This document shows, one piece after another, positions 14,720 through 22,047 of a DNA stretch of 38,378 bases. How positions within the stretch are numbered: the stretch's first letter is position 1; each line of letters starts with the position of its first letter. Below the pieces are notes generated by a model, which was not told the origin of the DNA, did not search any database, and was given only the letters and a program-made list of their open reading frames with translations. The stretch spans positions 1 through 38,378 of the forward strand of contig CABURR010000018.1 of NCBI GenBank assembly GCA_902493985.1, in the 5' to 3' direction. Source of the stretch: an uncultured Collinsella sp. Lineage in GTDB: Bacteria; Actinomycetota; Coriobacteriia; Coriobacteriales; Coriobacteriaceae. The translations under genes and the position numbers were made by a program.

Positions 14720-14734
14720 AGTTACCTCTTCTTA

Positions 14735-15163
14735 CTATTTCTTAGCGTGCTTGCCAGCACCCTTGCTGTCATCGGTGACCGAGATGAGCTGTCGATCGGC
14801 CGCGCCATTGCGACGCGCACGGCGGCGTTCCTCGGCGTCGCCCGCGTCGGCGGCGGCACGGTGAGCCTTGTTGACGTTAAAGACCTCGTCGTGCTTGCGC
14901 CACGGACCGACGGACTCGCCAAAGCTCATCTTAAGGCCGGCGATAAAGCCGCCGAGCCAGCCGATCGGCGCAAACTGCACCAGCGGGAACAGCGAGAACA
15001 CCCAGGTCAGCAGGATGACTGCCGCCGCTCCCGCAAAGTTGGCAATCCAGTAGTCGCGCTTGGTGATGACACTCTTTTCGCACGCCCACTGGCCGCACAA
15101 AAAGCCAATGTAGATCGCAAAGAGAAAGAGCACCAGCGCAAGCACCACGAACGTCCAGCTCAT
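14735..15163 (-). CDS. small membrane protein, two transmembrane helices (142 aa)
   Basis: The start was set at ATG 15163 (MSWTFVVLAL), with GGGGAG upstream overlapping the stop of the preceding gene; the longer frame to 15199 would run into it. Hydrophobic helices span about 4-22 and 42-62, with a short cysteine pair (FLCGQWACEK) between them, and a likely third short segment (WLGGFIAGL). The C-terminal 60 residues are charged and Arg-rich (AEERRRARRN) and probably cytoplasmic. No family is recognised. It is tightly coupled to the dehydrogenase gene upstream (5-nt gap). Confidence 0.7.
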   Translation of the reverse strand: MSWTFVVLALVLFLFAIYIGFLCGQWACEKSVITKRDYWIANFAGAAAVILLTWVFSLFPLVQFAPIGWLGGFIAGLKMSFGESVGPWRKHDEVFNVNKAHRAAADAGDAEERRRARRNGAADRQLISVTDDSKGAGKHAKK

Positions 15164-15168
15164 GTGCG

Positions 15169-16248
15169 CTACTCCCCGTGATGATGGCCGCAGCAGCACT
15201 CGTGGCCGTCGTCATGGCCGTGGCCGCCGCAGCACTCGTGGTCGTCGCCATGGTGGTGGCCACAACCGCACTCGTGGTCGTCGCCATGCTCACCGCAACT
15301 GCAGCCTTCCTCGTGAGCGCCATGCTCCTCGGGACGATACTGCGACCAGTCCAGACCGGCGGCGATGGCGTCGGCCTCCTCCTTATAGAGGACCGTGACG
15401 GCCTGGGTACCCAGCTTGGCACCACCGATGGCGTCGAGCATGTCGTAGAGCGTAAAGGCCACGTCGGCACCGGGCAGCGCAAGCTCGCGGTCGTCGGCAT
15501 AGGCGAGCGCCAAGCGCAGGTCCTTGATGAAGTGCTCGACCATAAAGCCGGGCTTGTAGTCGCCGTCGAGCGCCTTGGGAGCCAGGCTCTCCATGGCGCC
15601 GGACTTGCCGGTGCCGCCCAGGATCATCTGGCGGGTCTTCTCCAGGTCAAGGCCGCTCAACTCGGCAAATGCCATGGCGTCTGCCATGCCGACCATGCAG
15701 GCGCCCAGCGACACCTGGTTGGCGAGCTTGGCAGCCTGGCCCTTGCCGGCGCCGTCGAAGCAGCAGATGTTGGCCGCAAAGGTGGCAAGGATGTCGCGGA
15801 CCGGCGCGATGTCGTTCTCGGTAGCGCCCACGATAGCCGTGAGCGTACCGGCGATAGCGCCCGACTCGCCGCCGGTGACGGGGCAGTCAAACGCCATGCG
15901 ACCAGAAACCTGGGCGGCCTCGGCAATGTCACGGGCGAGCTCGGGCGAGCTCGTGGTGAGGTCGATCAAGACCGCGCCCGGCTTGGTGCACGCGAGCAGG
16001 CCGTCGCCCGCCAGGTAGAGCTCCTCAACCTCAGAGGGATAGCCCACCATGGTAAAGACGACGTCGGCGTTCGCCGCGGCATCGGCCGGCGTATCGGCCC
16101 AGGCGGCACCGCGCTCGATAAGCGCGGCGGCCTTGGACTTGGTGCGGTTGTTGACCGTGACGGGGTAGCCGGCGTCCAGGATGTGGCCGGCGATGGGGGC
16201 ACCCATGATTCCGGTGCCGATAAATGCGACGGAGAGCTTGTTTGCCAT
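15169..16248 (-). CDS. 3-hydroxyisobutyrate dehydrogenase family (GarR-like) with His/Cys-rich metal-binding-like tail
   Basis: The product is 359 residues; start at ATG 16248 (MANKLSVAFIGTGIMG), with GGAAAGG upstream. Rossmann GTGIMG lies at 11-16, the substrate loop DCPVTGGESGAIAGT at 121-135, and the catalytic Lys is K174 in GKGQAAKLANQ with N177. The family normally ends near residue 300. Here residues 309-359 form an extra tail with 14 His and 9 Cys in 51 residues, in three imperfect repeats of the type D-D-H-E-C-x-C-G-H-H-H-G. That is a plausible zinc, nickel or copper site, as in the tails of SlyD or metallochaperones. Substrate is likely a short 2- or 3-hydroxy acid (tartronate semialdehyde or hydroxyisobutyrate). 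It lies between degV and a small membrane-protein gene. Confidence 0.88.
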   Translation of the reverse strand: MANKLSVAFIGTGIMGAPIAGHILDAGYPVTVNNRTKSKAAALIERGAAWADTPADAAANADVVFTMVGYPSEVEELYLAGDGLLACTKPGAVLIDLTTSSPELARDIAEAAQVSGRMAFDCPVTGGESGAIAGTLTAIVGATENDIAPVRDILATFAANICCFDGAGKGQAAKLANQVSLGACMVGMADAMAFAELSGLDLEKTRQMILGGTGKSGAMESLAPKALDGDYKPGFMVEHFIKDLRLALAYADDRELALPGADVAFTLYDMLDAIGGAKLGTQAVTVLYKEEADAIAAGLDWSQYRPEEHGAHEEGCSCGEHGDDHECGCGHHHGDDHECCGGHGHDDGHECCCGHHHGE

Positions 16249-16340
16249 GAAACCTTTCCTTTTGGGTTGGGTGTTGTTACCAGGTTGAATACTCAGCGCC
16301 AGCGCTTGGGCTGCGGGACGCCTGTGATCGTGGCGCCTAC

Positions 16341-17294
16341 CTACTCGCCGCGCACGCGACGCGCGATGCGGTCGGAAAGCGAGGCTTTCTCGGCGCGATT
16401 CTTGCCCCAAAACGCGCAGGCCACCATGCCGGGGCCCACGTGCGAGCCAATGGTGGGACCCACGGAGCTGCGAATGATCGTGACGTCGGCGCAGCCTTCC
16501 TCCTTGCGGATGGCGGCTTCGAGCCAGTCGCCGTCCTTTTCGGCATCGGCCGTCATGATGGCGATGGGCATGGTGCGGTCGGGCACGTAGTTCTCGCGGA
16601 ACGACTTGAGGATGGACTTGAGCGCCTTCTTGCGGCCGCGGTTGACGCCGATCAGCGACAGCGAGCCGGCAAGGTCGTAGGAGAGCTCGGGCTTGACATC
16701 GAGCTTTGCCGTGAGCTGTGCCGCCGCGGGCGGAATGCGGCCACCGGCAGCCAGTGCGTCGAAGCTCTCGAGCGTAAAGTAACCGTGGACGTAGGTCTTT
16801 GCCTCGTTTGCCCAATCGACCAGCTGCTTGGCGGTCAGTCCCGCCGAACGCTGGCGCACGGCCTCGAGCGCCAAGAGCGCGCCGGTCGCACAGGGCAGAG
16901 CGTTGTCGACCACGTACAGCTCAAAATCGGGATACTCGGCGCGCACGGCGTCCGCCGCCTGGCACGCGGAGTTGTAGCTCGACGACAGCGCCGAGGTAAA
17001 GCACAGGTAGACCGTGGGCGTGCCCTCCTTGGCACACTCGGTAAAGAACTCGATATAGCGACCGAGCGACACGGCGGAGGTAGACACGCGAGCGCCGGCG
17101 CGCATGCGGTCGTAGAACTCCTTAGGGCTCATGCTCGACCAGATATCGTCCGTGCGCTCCTCGCCATCGATGATAAAGGGGAAGCCCAAGATATCGACAT
17201 CGAGGTTCGCGGCGACCTCGGGGCTAAAGTCGCAGCAGGTATCGACGACGATGCGGCAGCGGTCAGAATGGCCGGTAGATGCAGCCTTGTCCAT
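16341..17294 (-). CDS. DegV family (fatty-acid-binding) protein
   Basis: The 317-residue product starts at ATG 17294, with AAGGAG 8 nt upstream; a TTG directly before it is a less likely start. DegV features are CRIVVDTCCDFSPEVA near the N-terminus, DVDILGFPFIIDGEE, ARVSTSAVSLGRYIEFF, CFTSALSSSYNSACQAADAV, and a later HVGPGMVACAFWGKN. Family members bind a fatty acid and, as FakB, present it to the kinase FakA for phospholipid synthesis. No fakA is in the window. An intrinsic terminator lies only 18 nt upstream of the start, so expression probably depends on readthrough from hpf. Confidence 0.88.
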   Translation of the reverse strand: MDKAASTGHSDRCRIVVDTCCDFSPEVAANLDVDILGFPFIIDGEERTDDIWSSMSPKEFYDRMRAGARVSTSAVSLGRYIEFFTECAKEGTPTVYLCFTSALSSSYNSACQAADAVRAEYPDFELYVVDNALPCATGALLALEAVRQRSAGLTAKQLVDWANEAKTYVHGYFTLESFDALAAGGRIPPAAAQLTAKLDVKPELSYDLAGSLSLIGVNRGRKKALKSILKSFRENYVPDRTMPIAIMTADAEKDGDWLEAAIRKEEGCADVTIIRSSVGPTIGSHVGPGMVACAFWGKNRAEKASLSDRIARRVRGE

Positions 17295-17312
17295 CAAAGC
17301 GACTCCTTACGT

Positions 17313-17344
17313 AAAAAGGCGGCCATCCGCATGGGATGGCCGCC
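17313..17344 (-). terminator. intrinsic terminator between hpf and degV
   Basis: Perfect 11-bp arms GGCGGCCATCC/GGATGGCCGCC with a 5-nt loop and a TTTTT run on the minus strand. It ends 18 nt before the degV start codon. Confidence 0.88.
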
Positions 17345-17373
17345 AACCGTTAACTCATGCAAGTTAACGTATT

Positions 17374-17958
17374 TTACTCGTCAAGTGTTTCGATACGGGG
17401 CTTGATGATGCCATATCCACCATTCTTACGGTGATACACCACATTGATGAGGCCAGTCGTCGCGTTCTCGAACACGTAGAAGTCATGGCCCAGCAGATCG
17501 GTCTGCACCAGCGCCTGCTCCTCAGTCATCGGGGTGACATCGATGACCTTCTCGCGGACGAGCAGGTCGTCGTCCTCCTCGGGCAGCAGCAGGTCGGCCA
17601 GATCCTCGACGCGCTCGACCGGCGCGACATCCGCTGCGCTGGCACCGCCCTGGCGGTTGTCCACGACCTTGGTCTTGAACTTGCGCAGCTGGCGGGTGAC
17701 CTTATCGGCGGAGAGGTCGATGGCGGCGTACATATCCGCACCGTGCTCGGCAACGCGAATCACCGAACCGCGGGCACGAACCGTAACCTCGACGATTGCC
17801 GGGTTGGGGTTCGAGGGGTTCTTCTCATAGCGAAGTACAACGTCGACCGTCATGGGCTCGATATCGAAAACCTTGAGCGCCTCGCCGATCTTCTCATCCA
17901 CATGCGCACGCAGAGCATCGGTTACCGTCGTTTTGCGTCCAGAAACCTTGATATCCAT
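17374..17958 (-). CDS. hpf: ribosome hibernation promoting factor, long form
   Basis: Binds the 30S subunit and dimerises ribosomes to 100S particles in stationary phase. The start was set at ATG 17958 (MDIKVSGRKTTVTDALRAHV), with TTGGAG upstream. The 194-residue product has the N-terminal HPF/RaiA domain (VDVVLRYEKNPSNPNPAIVEVTVRARGSVIRV, AAIDLSADKVTRQLRKFKTK). After a linker comes the C-terminal dimerisation domain, with KVIDVTPMTEEQALVQTDLLGHDFYVFENATTGLINVVYHRKNGGYGIIKP. This is the long form typical of Gram-positives and actinobacteria. A strong terminator follows the gene. Confidence 0.95.
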   Translation of the reverse strand: MDIKVSGRKTTVTDALRAHVDEKIGEALKVFDIEPMTVDVVLRYEKNPSNPNPAIVEVTVRARGSVIRVAEHGADMYAAIDLSADKVTRQLRKFKTKVVDNRQGGASAADVAPVERVEDLADLLLPEEDDDLLVREKVIDVTPMTEEQALVQTDLLGHDFYVFENATTGLINVVYHRKNGGYGIIKPRIETLDE

Positions 17959-18175
17959 ACGTGGCTCCAATCTACCTCGGGGACTTACTGTACTGGCTAT
18001 GTACCCATTGCCGTGCATTTAATCACGCGGATTCCCAAAGACCCGAATAACGATTGCTTGGTACCGCATACCGAAGTCTCGCACTTTTCTGTGGCAAAGT
18101 GCGCTATAGGAAGGCGACGGCGACTTTGTATTTGGTCCCGAAAATTGGCTTTGACCTGCTGGTTTTATTGGGATG
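17959..18175. other. intergenic region upstream of hpf
   Basis: A 217-nt stretch without a supported gene. It should hold the hpf promoter on the minus strand; TACATA and TACAGT boxes are present near the gene but without a convincing -35. Nothing else is recognised. Confidence 0.5.
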
Positions 18176-18209
18176 AAAAAGCCGGGCTCCCCTGTTGGGA
18201 AAGCCCGGC
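18176..18209 (-). terminator. intrinsic terminator after the substrate-binding lipoprotein gene
   Basis: GCCGGGCT/AAGCCCGGC arms (18181-18209) with a TTTTT run on the minus strand at 18176-18180, 66 nt after the stop codon. Confidence 0.87.
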
Positions 18210-18275
18210 AATGCGTGTTGAAACCATGAAGAGGCCTCTCTCCTAGCGCATGGGAGACGCCACCCCTAGCAATAA

Positions 18276-19286
18276 CTAGCTATTGAGCTTGTTAATGTCG
18301 TCGTCGGTGATAGTGCCCTCCTGGCTGGACGATTTATCCTCGGAGGTTGCGCCCTCGCTGCTCGAATCGGAGGATGAGGACTCGCTGGATCCGGTGTCGG
18401 TCGACTGCACGTCGGCGCCCGAGACCGTCTTGGTGGTGAGGTCATAGGGCATCGTACCGTACCAGACGGAGTGGACCGCCTCGAGCGTGCCATCGACCGT
18501 GATACCGTCGAGGGCATCGCTCACGGCACGGCATAGCTCATCGTTGGCCGCGAGGCCCGCGACGCCGAGCGTCGAGGGTGTCTCGAGCGCGCCGACGTAA
18601 GAGATCTGGCTCATCAGGCGCGCAAGGTAGCCGCCGGCCGTGGAATCGCAAATCACGTAGTCGATCTCGCCGGACTCGAGCGCCTCAAAGCACTCGTTGA
18701 TGTTGGAGAAGGTCTTTTGGTTGGCCGTGATGCTCTGCTTGGCGAGCGCTTCCTGCGAGGCCGAAGAGGTCTGAACGCCCAGGGTAGCGGCGTTAAGCGT
18801 TTCGGTGGAAACGCTCAGCGACTCGCCGTCGCTCGTCTTTCCGAACACTGCCGCAGCGTCGTACAGGCAAGTACCAAGCGTGCTGATGTCACCATCCGTG
18901 GAATTGATGTCGCCAATGAAGATGTCGGCCTTTTTGTCACCAAGCGCGGAATCGGCAGAAGACGCATCGACGAAGGCAACCTTAAGGCCCATGCGGCTTG
19001 CAAGGGCGCGGGCAGCGTCGACCGCGTAGCCCGTGAGGTTACCATCGGCGCCCTGCATGGCCTGCGGGGCATCGGAGGTATCGAGGGCAACCGTCAGGGT
19101 ACCGGGAGTGACCAGGGCATCGTCCGACACCGTAGGGGTAACGGTCTCGCGCTCGATCTGGTCGATCGTAGGCGTCGTGAACGTGGACAGTGGATTGAAC
19201 GCGCATCCACTCAGGCCCAAAACGGCAATGACCGCCGCGGTCCCAGCACCTAACCGAGCCGCGTGCATCAAGCTGCCCCTCACCAT
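18276..19286 (-). CDS. extracellular solute-binding lipoprotein (amino-acid type, SBP_bac_3-like)
   Basis: The start was set at ATG 19286 (MVRGSLMHAARLGAG); ATG 19268, with GAGGGG seven nt upstream, is equally possible. A lipoprotein signal follows: hydrophobic AAVIAVLGL and lipobox LSGC. The mature part has family 3 binding-protein features: TLTVALDTSDAPQAM, GYAVDAARALASRMGLKVAFVD, ADIFIGDI, NECFEALESGEIDYVICDS. The last 50 residues are a Ser/Asp-rich low-complexity tail (SSESSSSDSSSEGATSED) unusual for this family. It is an orphan here: no permease or ATPase gene lies nearby. Ligand is probably an amino acid, but a sensing role is possible. Confidence 0.85.
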   Translation of the reverse strand: MVRGSLMHAARLGAGTAAVIAVLGLSGCAFNPLSTFTTPTIDQIERETVTPTVSDDALVTPGTLTVALDTSDAPQAMQGADGNLTGYAVDAARALASRMGLKVAFVDASSADSALGDKKADIFIGDINSTDGDISTLGTCLYDAAAVFGKTSDGESLSVSTETLNAATLGVQTSSASQEALAKQSITANQKTFSNINECFEALESGEIDYVICDSTAGGYLARLMSQISYVGALETPSTLGVAGLAANDELCRAVSDALDGITVDGTLEAVHSVWYGTMPYDLTTKTVSGADVQSTDTGSSESSSSDSSSEGATSEDKSSSQEGTITDDDINKLNS

Positions 19287-19616
19287 GTCCACTACCCTGC
19301 CTTCTGTGTCGTATACAATCCGTGCGTTGCGCGGAATAACGGGTGTTCCCACCAGCTGACCTGGTATTTGACCCCACACTTGCGCACCGGGGTGTTTGCT
19401 CGGGAGGCCGTAGCCACCTTCACGACTGGCCCGCTCGCCCGCGAGGCGGTATTGCCCCAAAGAAAGTAGAACGGACGGTGCGGCTTACATCTAGGACGCG
19501 CCATGATCGCGCCGCGCGCACGCGGTCGCTTACGTGGATCCCTTTGACCGCGTCTGTCTTGGACTAGGATGGACATTTCGTCCGTCCGCAACCACAGCCT
19601 GGCAGGAACGTAGCGC

Positions 19617-19645
19617 ATTATAGCTAAGTTCAAGCTAAAGTTTAA
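19617..19645 (-). promoter_or_regulatory. candidate promoter for the solute-binding lipoprotein gene
   Basis: On the minus strand, TTAAAC (19640-19645) and a perfect TATAAT (19617-19622) are 17 nt apart. This implies an untranslated leader of about 320 nt. I recognise no riboswitch in it. Confidence 0.55.
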
Positions 19646-19717
19646 GGTTAGGGGCGCCATTCGCACCGTGAGCACAGATTTTGCAGGTCGGAGCGGACCA
19701 TTCGTGTCCCCATGAAG

Positions 19718-19765
19718 CCCGGAGCTCCCCTACGGGGAGCTCCGGGGCACCCGTCTCAGGGTGCC
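19718..19765. repeat. two adjacent GC-rich hairpins
   Basis: CCGGAGCTCCCC (19718-19729) pairs with GGGGAGCTCCGG (19733-19744) over a 3-nt loop. Immediately after, GGCACCC (19745-19751) pairs with GGGTGCC (19759-19765). Neither has a T-run. They abut the inverted-repeat element that follows. Apart from these, the promoter at 19617 and the element at 19766, the 731-nt gap 19287-20017 shows nothing I can name. Confidence 0.7.
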
Positions 19766-19985
19766 GTGGCCAAAAAATAGCAAATTTGAGTACTGTTACC
19801 AATTTAGTAGCAGGAGTTTTTGGATCTGCAAGCAGTTTTCGCGCTCTATAACATCAGATTGATGCCAGGATATTCCACATTTGTTTAATATCTTTCTACT
19901 TTACGCCATCTTCCAGTCCCAAAATCCCTGATTTTGCTGTTACTGAATTTGTAGCAGTACTCATATTTGCTATTTTTTGTCCAGA
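19766..19985. repeat. 217-bp MITE-like element bounded by inverted copies of TGGnCAAAAAA-N9-TGAGTACTGnTAC
   Basis: The left end (19767-19799) reads TGGCC-AAAAAA-9 nt-TGAGTACTGTTAC. The right end (19951-19983) is its inverse, with TGGAC-AAAAAA-9 nt-TGAGTACTGCTAC. The outer 29 nt of the two ends differ at only 2 positions. Inside each end a small hairpin, CTGTTAC-7 nt-GTAGCAG, has the same sequence on the plus strand at both ends. The 138-bp interior is AT-rich and non-coding. A second, diverged copy lies at 34290-34523. It starts just downstream of the stop codon of the gene at 20018. Confidence 0.8.
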
Positions 19986-20017
19986 GCATCTATCCAACCC
20001 CCTGTTTCAGAGCATTG

Positions 20018-21136
20018 TTAGGCGGGTTTAAGCCCAAAACACGCCCGCAGCGTGTTAAATAGCGCCTCTTGTTTCTTTCTGCGAGCGTCAACACGGTTGC
20101 GATATCGCTTACCCATACGTTGGTAAATGCGCCATGCGAGCGCTTCCATCGCTTCCATGTCGCAGAGCATTTCGTTGTTGACCGTCGCGACCTCGATTCC
20201 CATAGTAATCAAGCCCGTGTTGCGTTTTTCATCATGGATACGTCCCCTCCGGGAGGAATGACCCAGCTCACCGTTGTATTCAAGGTCAAACCGGGCTGCC
20301 TCCTGATATGCATCGCAAACTGCATGGGGCATCCCCGAGATTGCCTGCGCGCGGTCATCGAACTCGATCTTGTAGTCGGTCTTAAAGGGACCGCAGGCAA
20401 ATCCGCCATAGGAAAACGGAAGCAAAAACATGGCAAGCATGATGCACTCCATGGGTGAGCGCAGGTTTTCCGACAGATAGGGACACAGCCGCCGCAGTTG
20501 TTTGGCCGCACTCCCCTTGCATGCCGCGAGGTAATCTGTCAGGCGATCGGGCGTCAACACCGGCTCGACTTCAAAGTAGCCCACGTCTGCCGGTTGGTCC
20601 TTGTCCTTTGCAAGTCTATTCGCAACAGGTGAGGTGTAGGGAGGCAGATACTTCCCGCGATCGCTCAGTGAAATCTTGGAACACAGTTCCTGGGCCAGAG
20701 CAAACGCCTGGATACAGCCGACCTCGCGGGCGACGGCAACACAAAGGGCCTCGGGAGATAGGCTGTACACCCCCGGTTCCACCTCTAGAATCGAGCCGGC
20801 AGGCAAACCGGAACACACGGACCAGCCCACACCAGGCATGCGTCGGCGCTGCGCCGCAGATCCCACCAGCAAGCACAGATCTTCTTGCACCTCGCCGCTT
20901 TTGGCTCCAATTCGCACCAAGTCGGAAAGATTGATATCCTCGGTCGAAGGCGATGACGTACACAGCACGCGGCGCTCTTCATCGGGCTCAAGGTCCTTCC
21001 AGCCGATGTAGCCCATCTGTCGGCGCTCGGCGCGCATCATGCGTAGCGCCGAGGCGCCTGTTAGGATTGCGGAAGCCGCTAGCTGTTCGCCTGTCGGCTC
21101 GTTGCACCGCTCAATCTTTACCGCCACACGAATCAC
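20018..21136 (-). CDS. VSR/DUF559-like (PD-(D/E)XK fold) protein of a coriobacterial paralogue type
   Basis: The product is 372 residues, starting at GTG 21136, which lies 2 nt past the comFC stop. The middle resembles a winged-helix specificity region (AGSILEVEPGVYSLSPEALCVAVAREVGCIQAFALAQELC). Then comes SPMECIMLAMFLLPFSYGGFACGPFKTDYKI. The C-terminal third has the spacing of a VSR/DUF559-type nuclease fold: RFDLEYNGELGHSS, IHDEKRNTGLITMGIEVATVNNEML, AWRIYQRMGKRYR. I recall many related paralogues in Coriobacteriia with EYDS..H and D..R.N patterns. The Glu in LEYNGE and the Asp/Lys positions suggest some catalytic residues are kept. Function is unknown; defence or DNA repair is possible. 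Confidence 0.65.
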   Translation of the reverse strand: MIRVAVKIERCNEPTGEQLAASAILTGASALRMMRAERRQMGYIGWKDLEPDEERRVLCTSSPSTEDINLSDLVRIGAKSGEVQEDLCLLVGSAAQRRRMPGVGWSVCSGLPAGSILEVEPGVYSLSPEALCVAVAREVGCIQAFALAQELCSKISLSDRGKYLPPYTSPVANRLAKDKDQPADVGYFEVEPVLTPDRLTDYLAACKGSAAKQLRRLCPYLSENLRSPMECIMLAMFLLPFSYGGFACGPFKTDYKIEFDDRAQAISGMPHAVCDAYQEAARFDLEYNGELGHSSRRGRIHDEKRNTGLITMGIEVATVNNEMLCDMEAMEALAWRIYQRMGKRYRNRVDARRKKQEALFNTLRACFGLKPA

Positions 21137-21138
21137 CC

Positions 21139-21945
21139 CTACCAGACGCGTGCGATAGCGAGGCCATCAACGGCCGCAGCACCGGCGCGCTTGAGTTCCG
21201 CCGAAGCCGCAGCCATCGTCGCACCCGTGGTGATAACGTCGTCGATAAGCAGCAGGCGGCGGCCCCGCACGTCCTCAACGGTCTCGTACATGCCTCGGGC
21301 GCGTTCACGGCGTTCTTCACGACCGAGTTCACGCTGGTCGCCATGGCCGTACTTAACGAGGGCGTCGAGCAGCGGAACACCCGACAGCTCGCAAAATGGG
21401 CGCGCGATGGCTTCCATATGATCGAAGCCGCGTCGCCGAAACGCCGCCGCCGTCGCGGGCACAAACACCACTGCATCGGCGCCGGACAACACACCGCCGT
21501 AGCGTTCGGGTGCCGCGACCTGGGCATGTAAGGCGGTGTCGTATAGCAGCTCTGCCAGATACGGCGCCAGACGTCGCTCGCCCGCGTCTTTGTACGCTTT
21601 AATGATCCTCGGGAGCGGATGCGTGTAAACGGCACATGCCAGGCACCGGTCGAGCGCTTCGGCCATCGCCGAAGACGTACCCTCAACCGAGCACTCAGTG
21701 CACAGCAAGTCTCCAAACGGGGCGCCGCATCGAGTACAGCTATGCCGTGGGTCGATGAGCGCAAGCGCCGCCAAGCAGTCTTGACAAATAAGCGCGCCGG
21801 AGCGCTCGCAGCCGGCGCATCGCGTGGGCGACAACGCCTCAAGCGCCTCGTGCGCCGCCCGCTCGGCAAACGGTAGCAATTCGTCCGCAAACGGTAGAAT
21901 GTCGGCACCTTGCAGGCATCCCAACACATTCAAATGTCTCTTCAC
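21139..21945 (-). CDS. comFC: ComFC-like phosphoribosyltransferase-domain protein
   Basis: The 268-residue product starts at GTG 21945. The N-terminus carries zinc-binding cysteine pairs (CAGC, CQDC, CTRC, CTEC, residues about 43-85). The C-terminal half is a PRTase fold with FVPATAAAFRRRGFDHMEAIARPFCELSG and the PRPP-binding loop LLLIDDVITTGATMAAA. ComFC helps single-stranded DNA uptake in naturally competent bacteria and is widely kept elsewhere. It lies after ricT and before the VSR-like gene. Its Shine-Dalgarno AGGGAGG lies in the 3' arm of a perfect 12-bp hairpin, which suggests translational control. Confidence 0.9.
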   Translation of the reverse strand: MKRHLNVLGCLQGADILPFADELLPFAERAAHEALEALSPTRCAGCERSGALICQDCLAALALIDPRHSCTRCGAPFGDLLCTECSVEGTSSAMAEALDRCLACAVYTHPLPRIIKAYKDAGERRLAPYLAELLYDTALHAQVAAPERYGGVLSGADAVVFVPATAAAFRRRGFDHMEAIARPFCELSGVPLLDALVKYGHGDQRELGREERRERARGMYETVEDVRGRRLLLIDDVITTGATMAAASAELKRAGAAAVDGLAIARVW

Positions 21946-21948
21946 GAC

Positions 21949-21984
21949 ACAACCCTCCCTACGCTCGGTCGCAGGGAGGGTTGT
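21949..21984 (-). promoter_or_regulatory. 12-bp hairpin that sequesters the comFC Shine-Dalgarno
   Basis: Arms 21949-21960 and 21973-21984 (ACAACCCTCCCT/AGGGAGGGTTGT) are perfectly complementary across a 12-nt loop. In the minus-strand transcript the 3' arm contains AGGGAGG and ends 3 nt before the GTG start. It lacks a T-run, so an intrinsic terminator for ricT is the weaker reading. Confidence 0.7.
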
Positions 21985-22047
21985 TGATTCAGCGCTATGG
22001 TACCCCGACGCGTTTGGGGTCAGGCAGGTTAAATCCGTTTGCGGGCG

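Noticed and set aside
12920..15181. 753-aa open frame on the plus strand opposite icd, the HEAT gene and the membrane protein gene
   Set aside because: It is antisense to three well-supported genes, has shadow-type composition (His, Arg, Gly, Leu), and no Shine-Dalgarno or family match. High G+C produces such frames.
15169..15330. CRISPR-like tandem repeat
   Set aside because: The repeats are codons of an in-frame His/Cys-rich tail, about 36 nt each and without spacers.
16249..16815. N-terminal extension of the hydroxyacid dehydrogenase to 548 residues
   Set aside because: The extension lies antiparallel in frame to nothing useful and overlaps degV out of frame. The Rossmann start MANKLSVAFIGTG with a proper ribosome site marks the true start.
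19286..19610. T-box or other riboswitch in the lipoprotein leader
   Set aside because: No T-box antiterminator motif, no specifier-loop layout and no terminator were found.
19292..19675. 127-aa minus-strand ORF upstream of the solute-binding lipoprotein
   Set aside because: No ribosome site, no domain, overlaps the lipoprotein's frame and signal region; better explained as untranslated leader.
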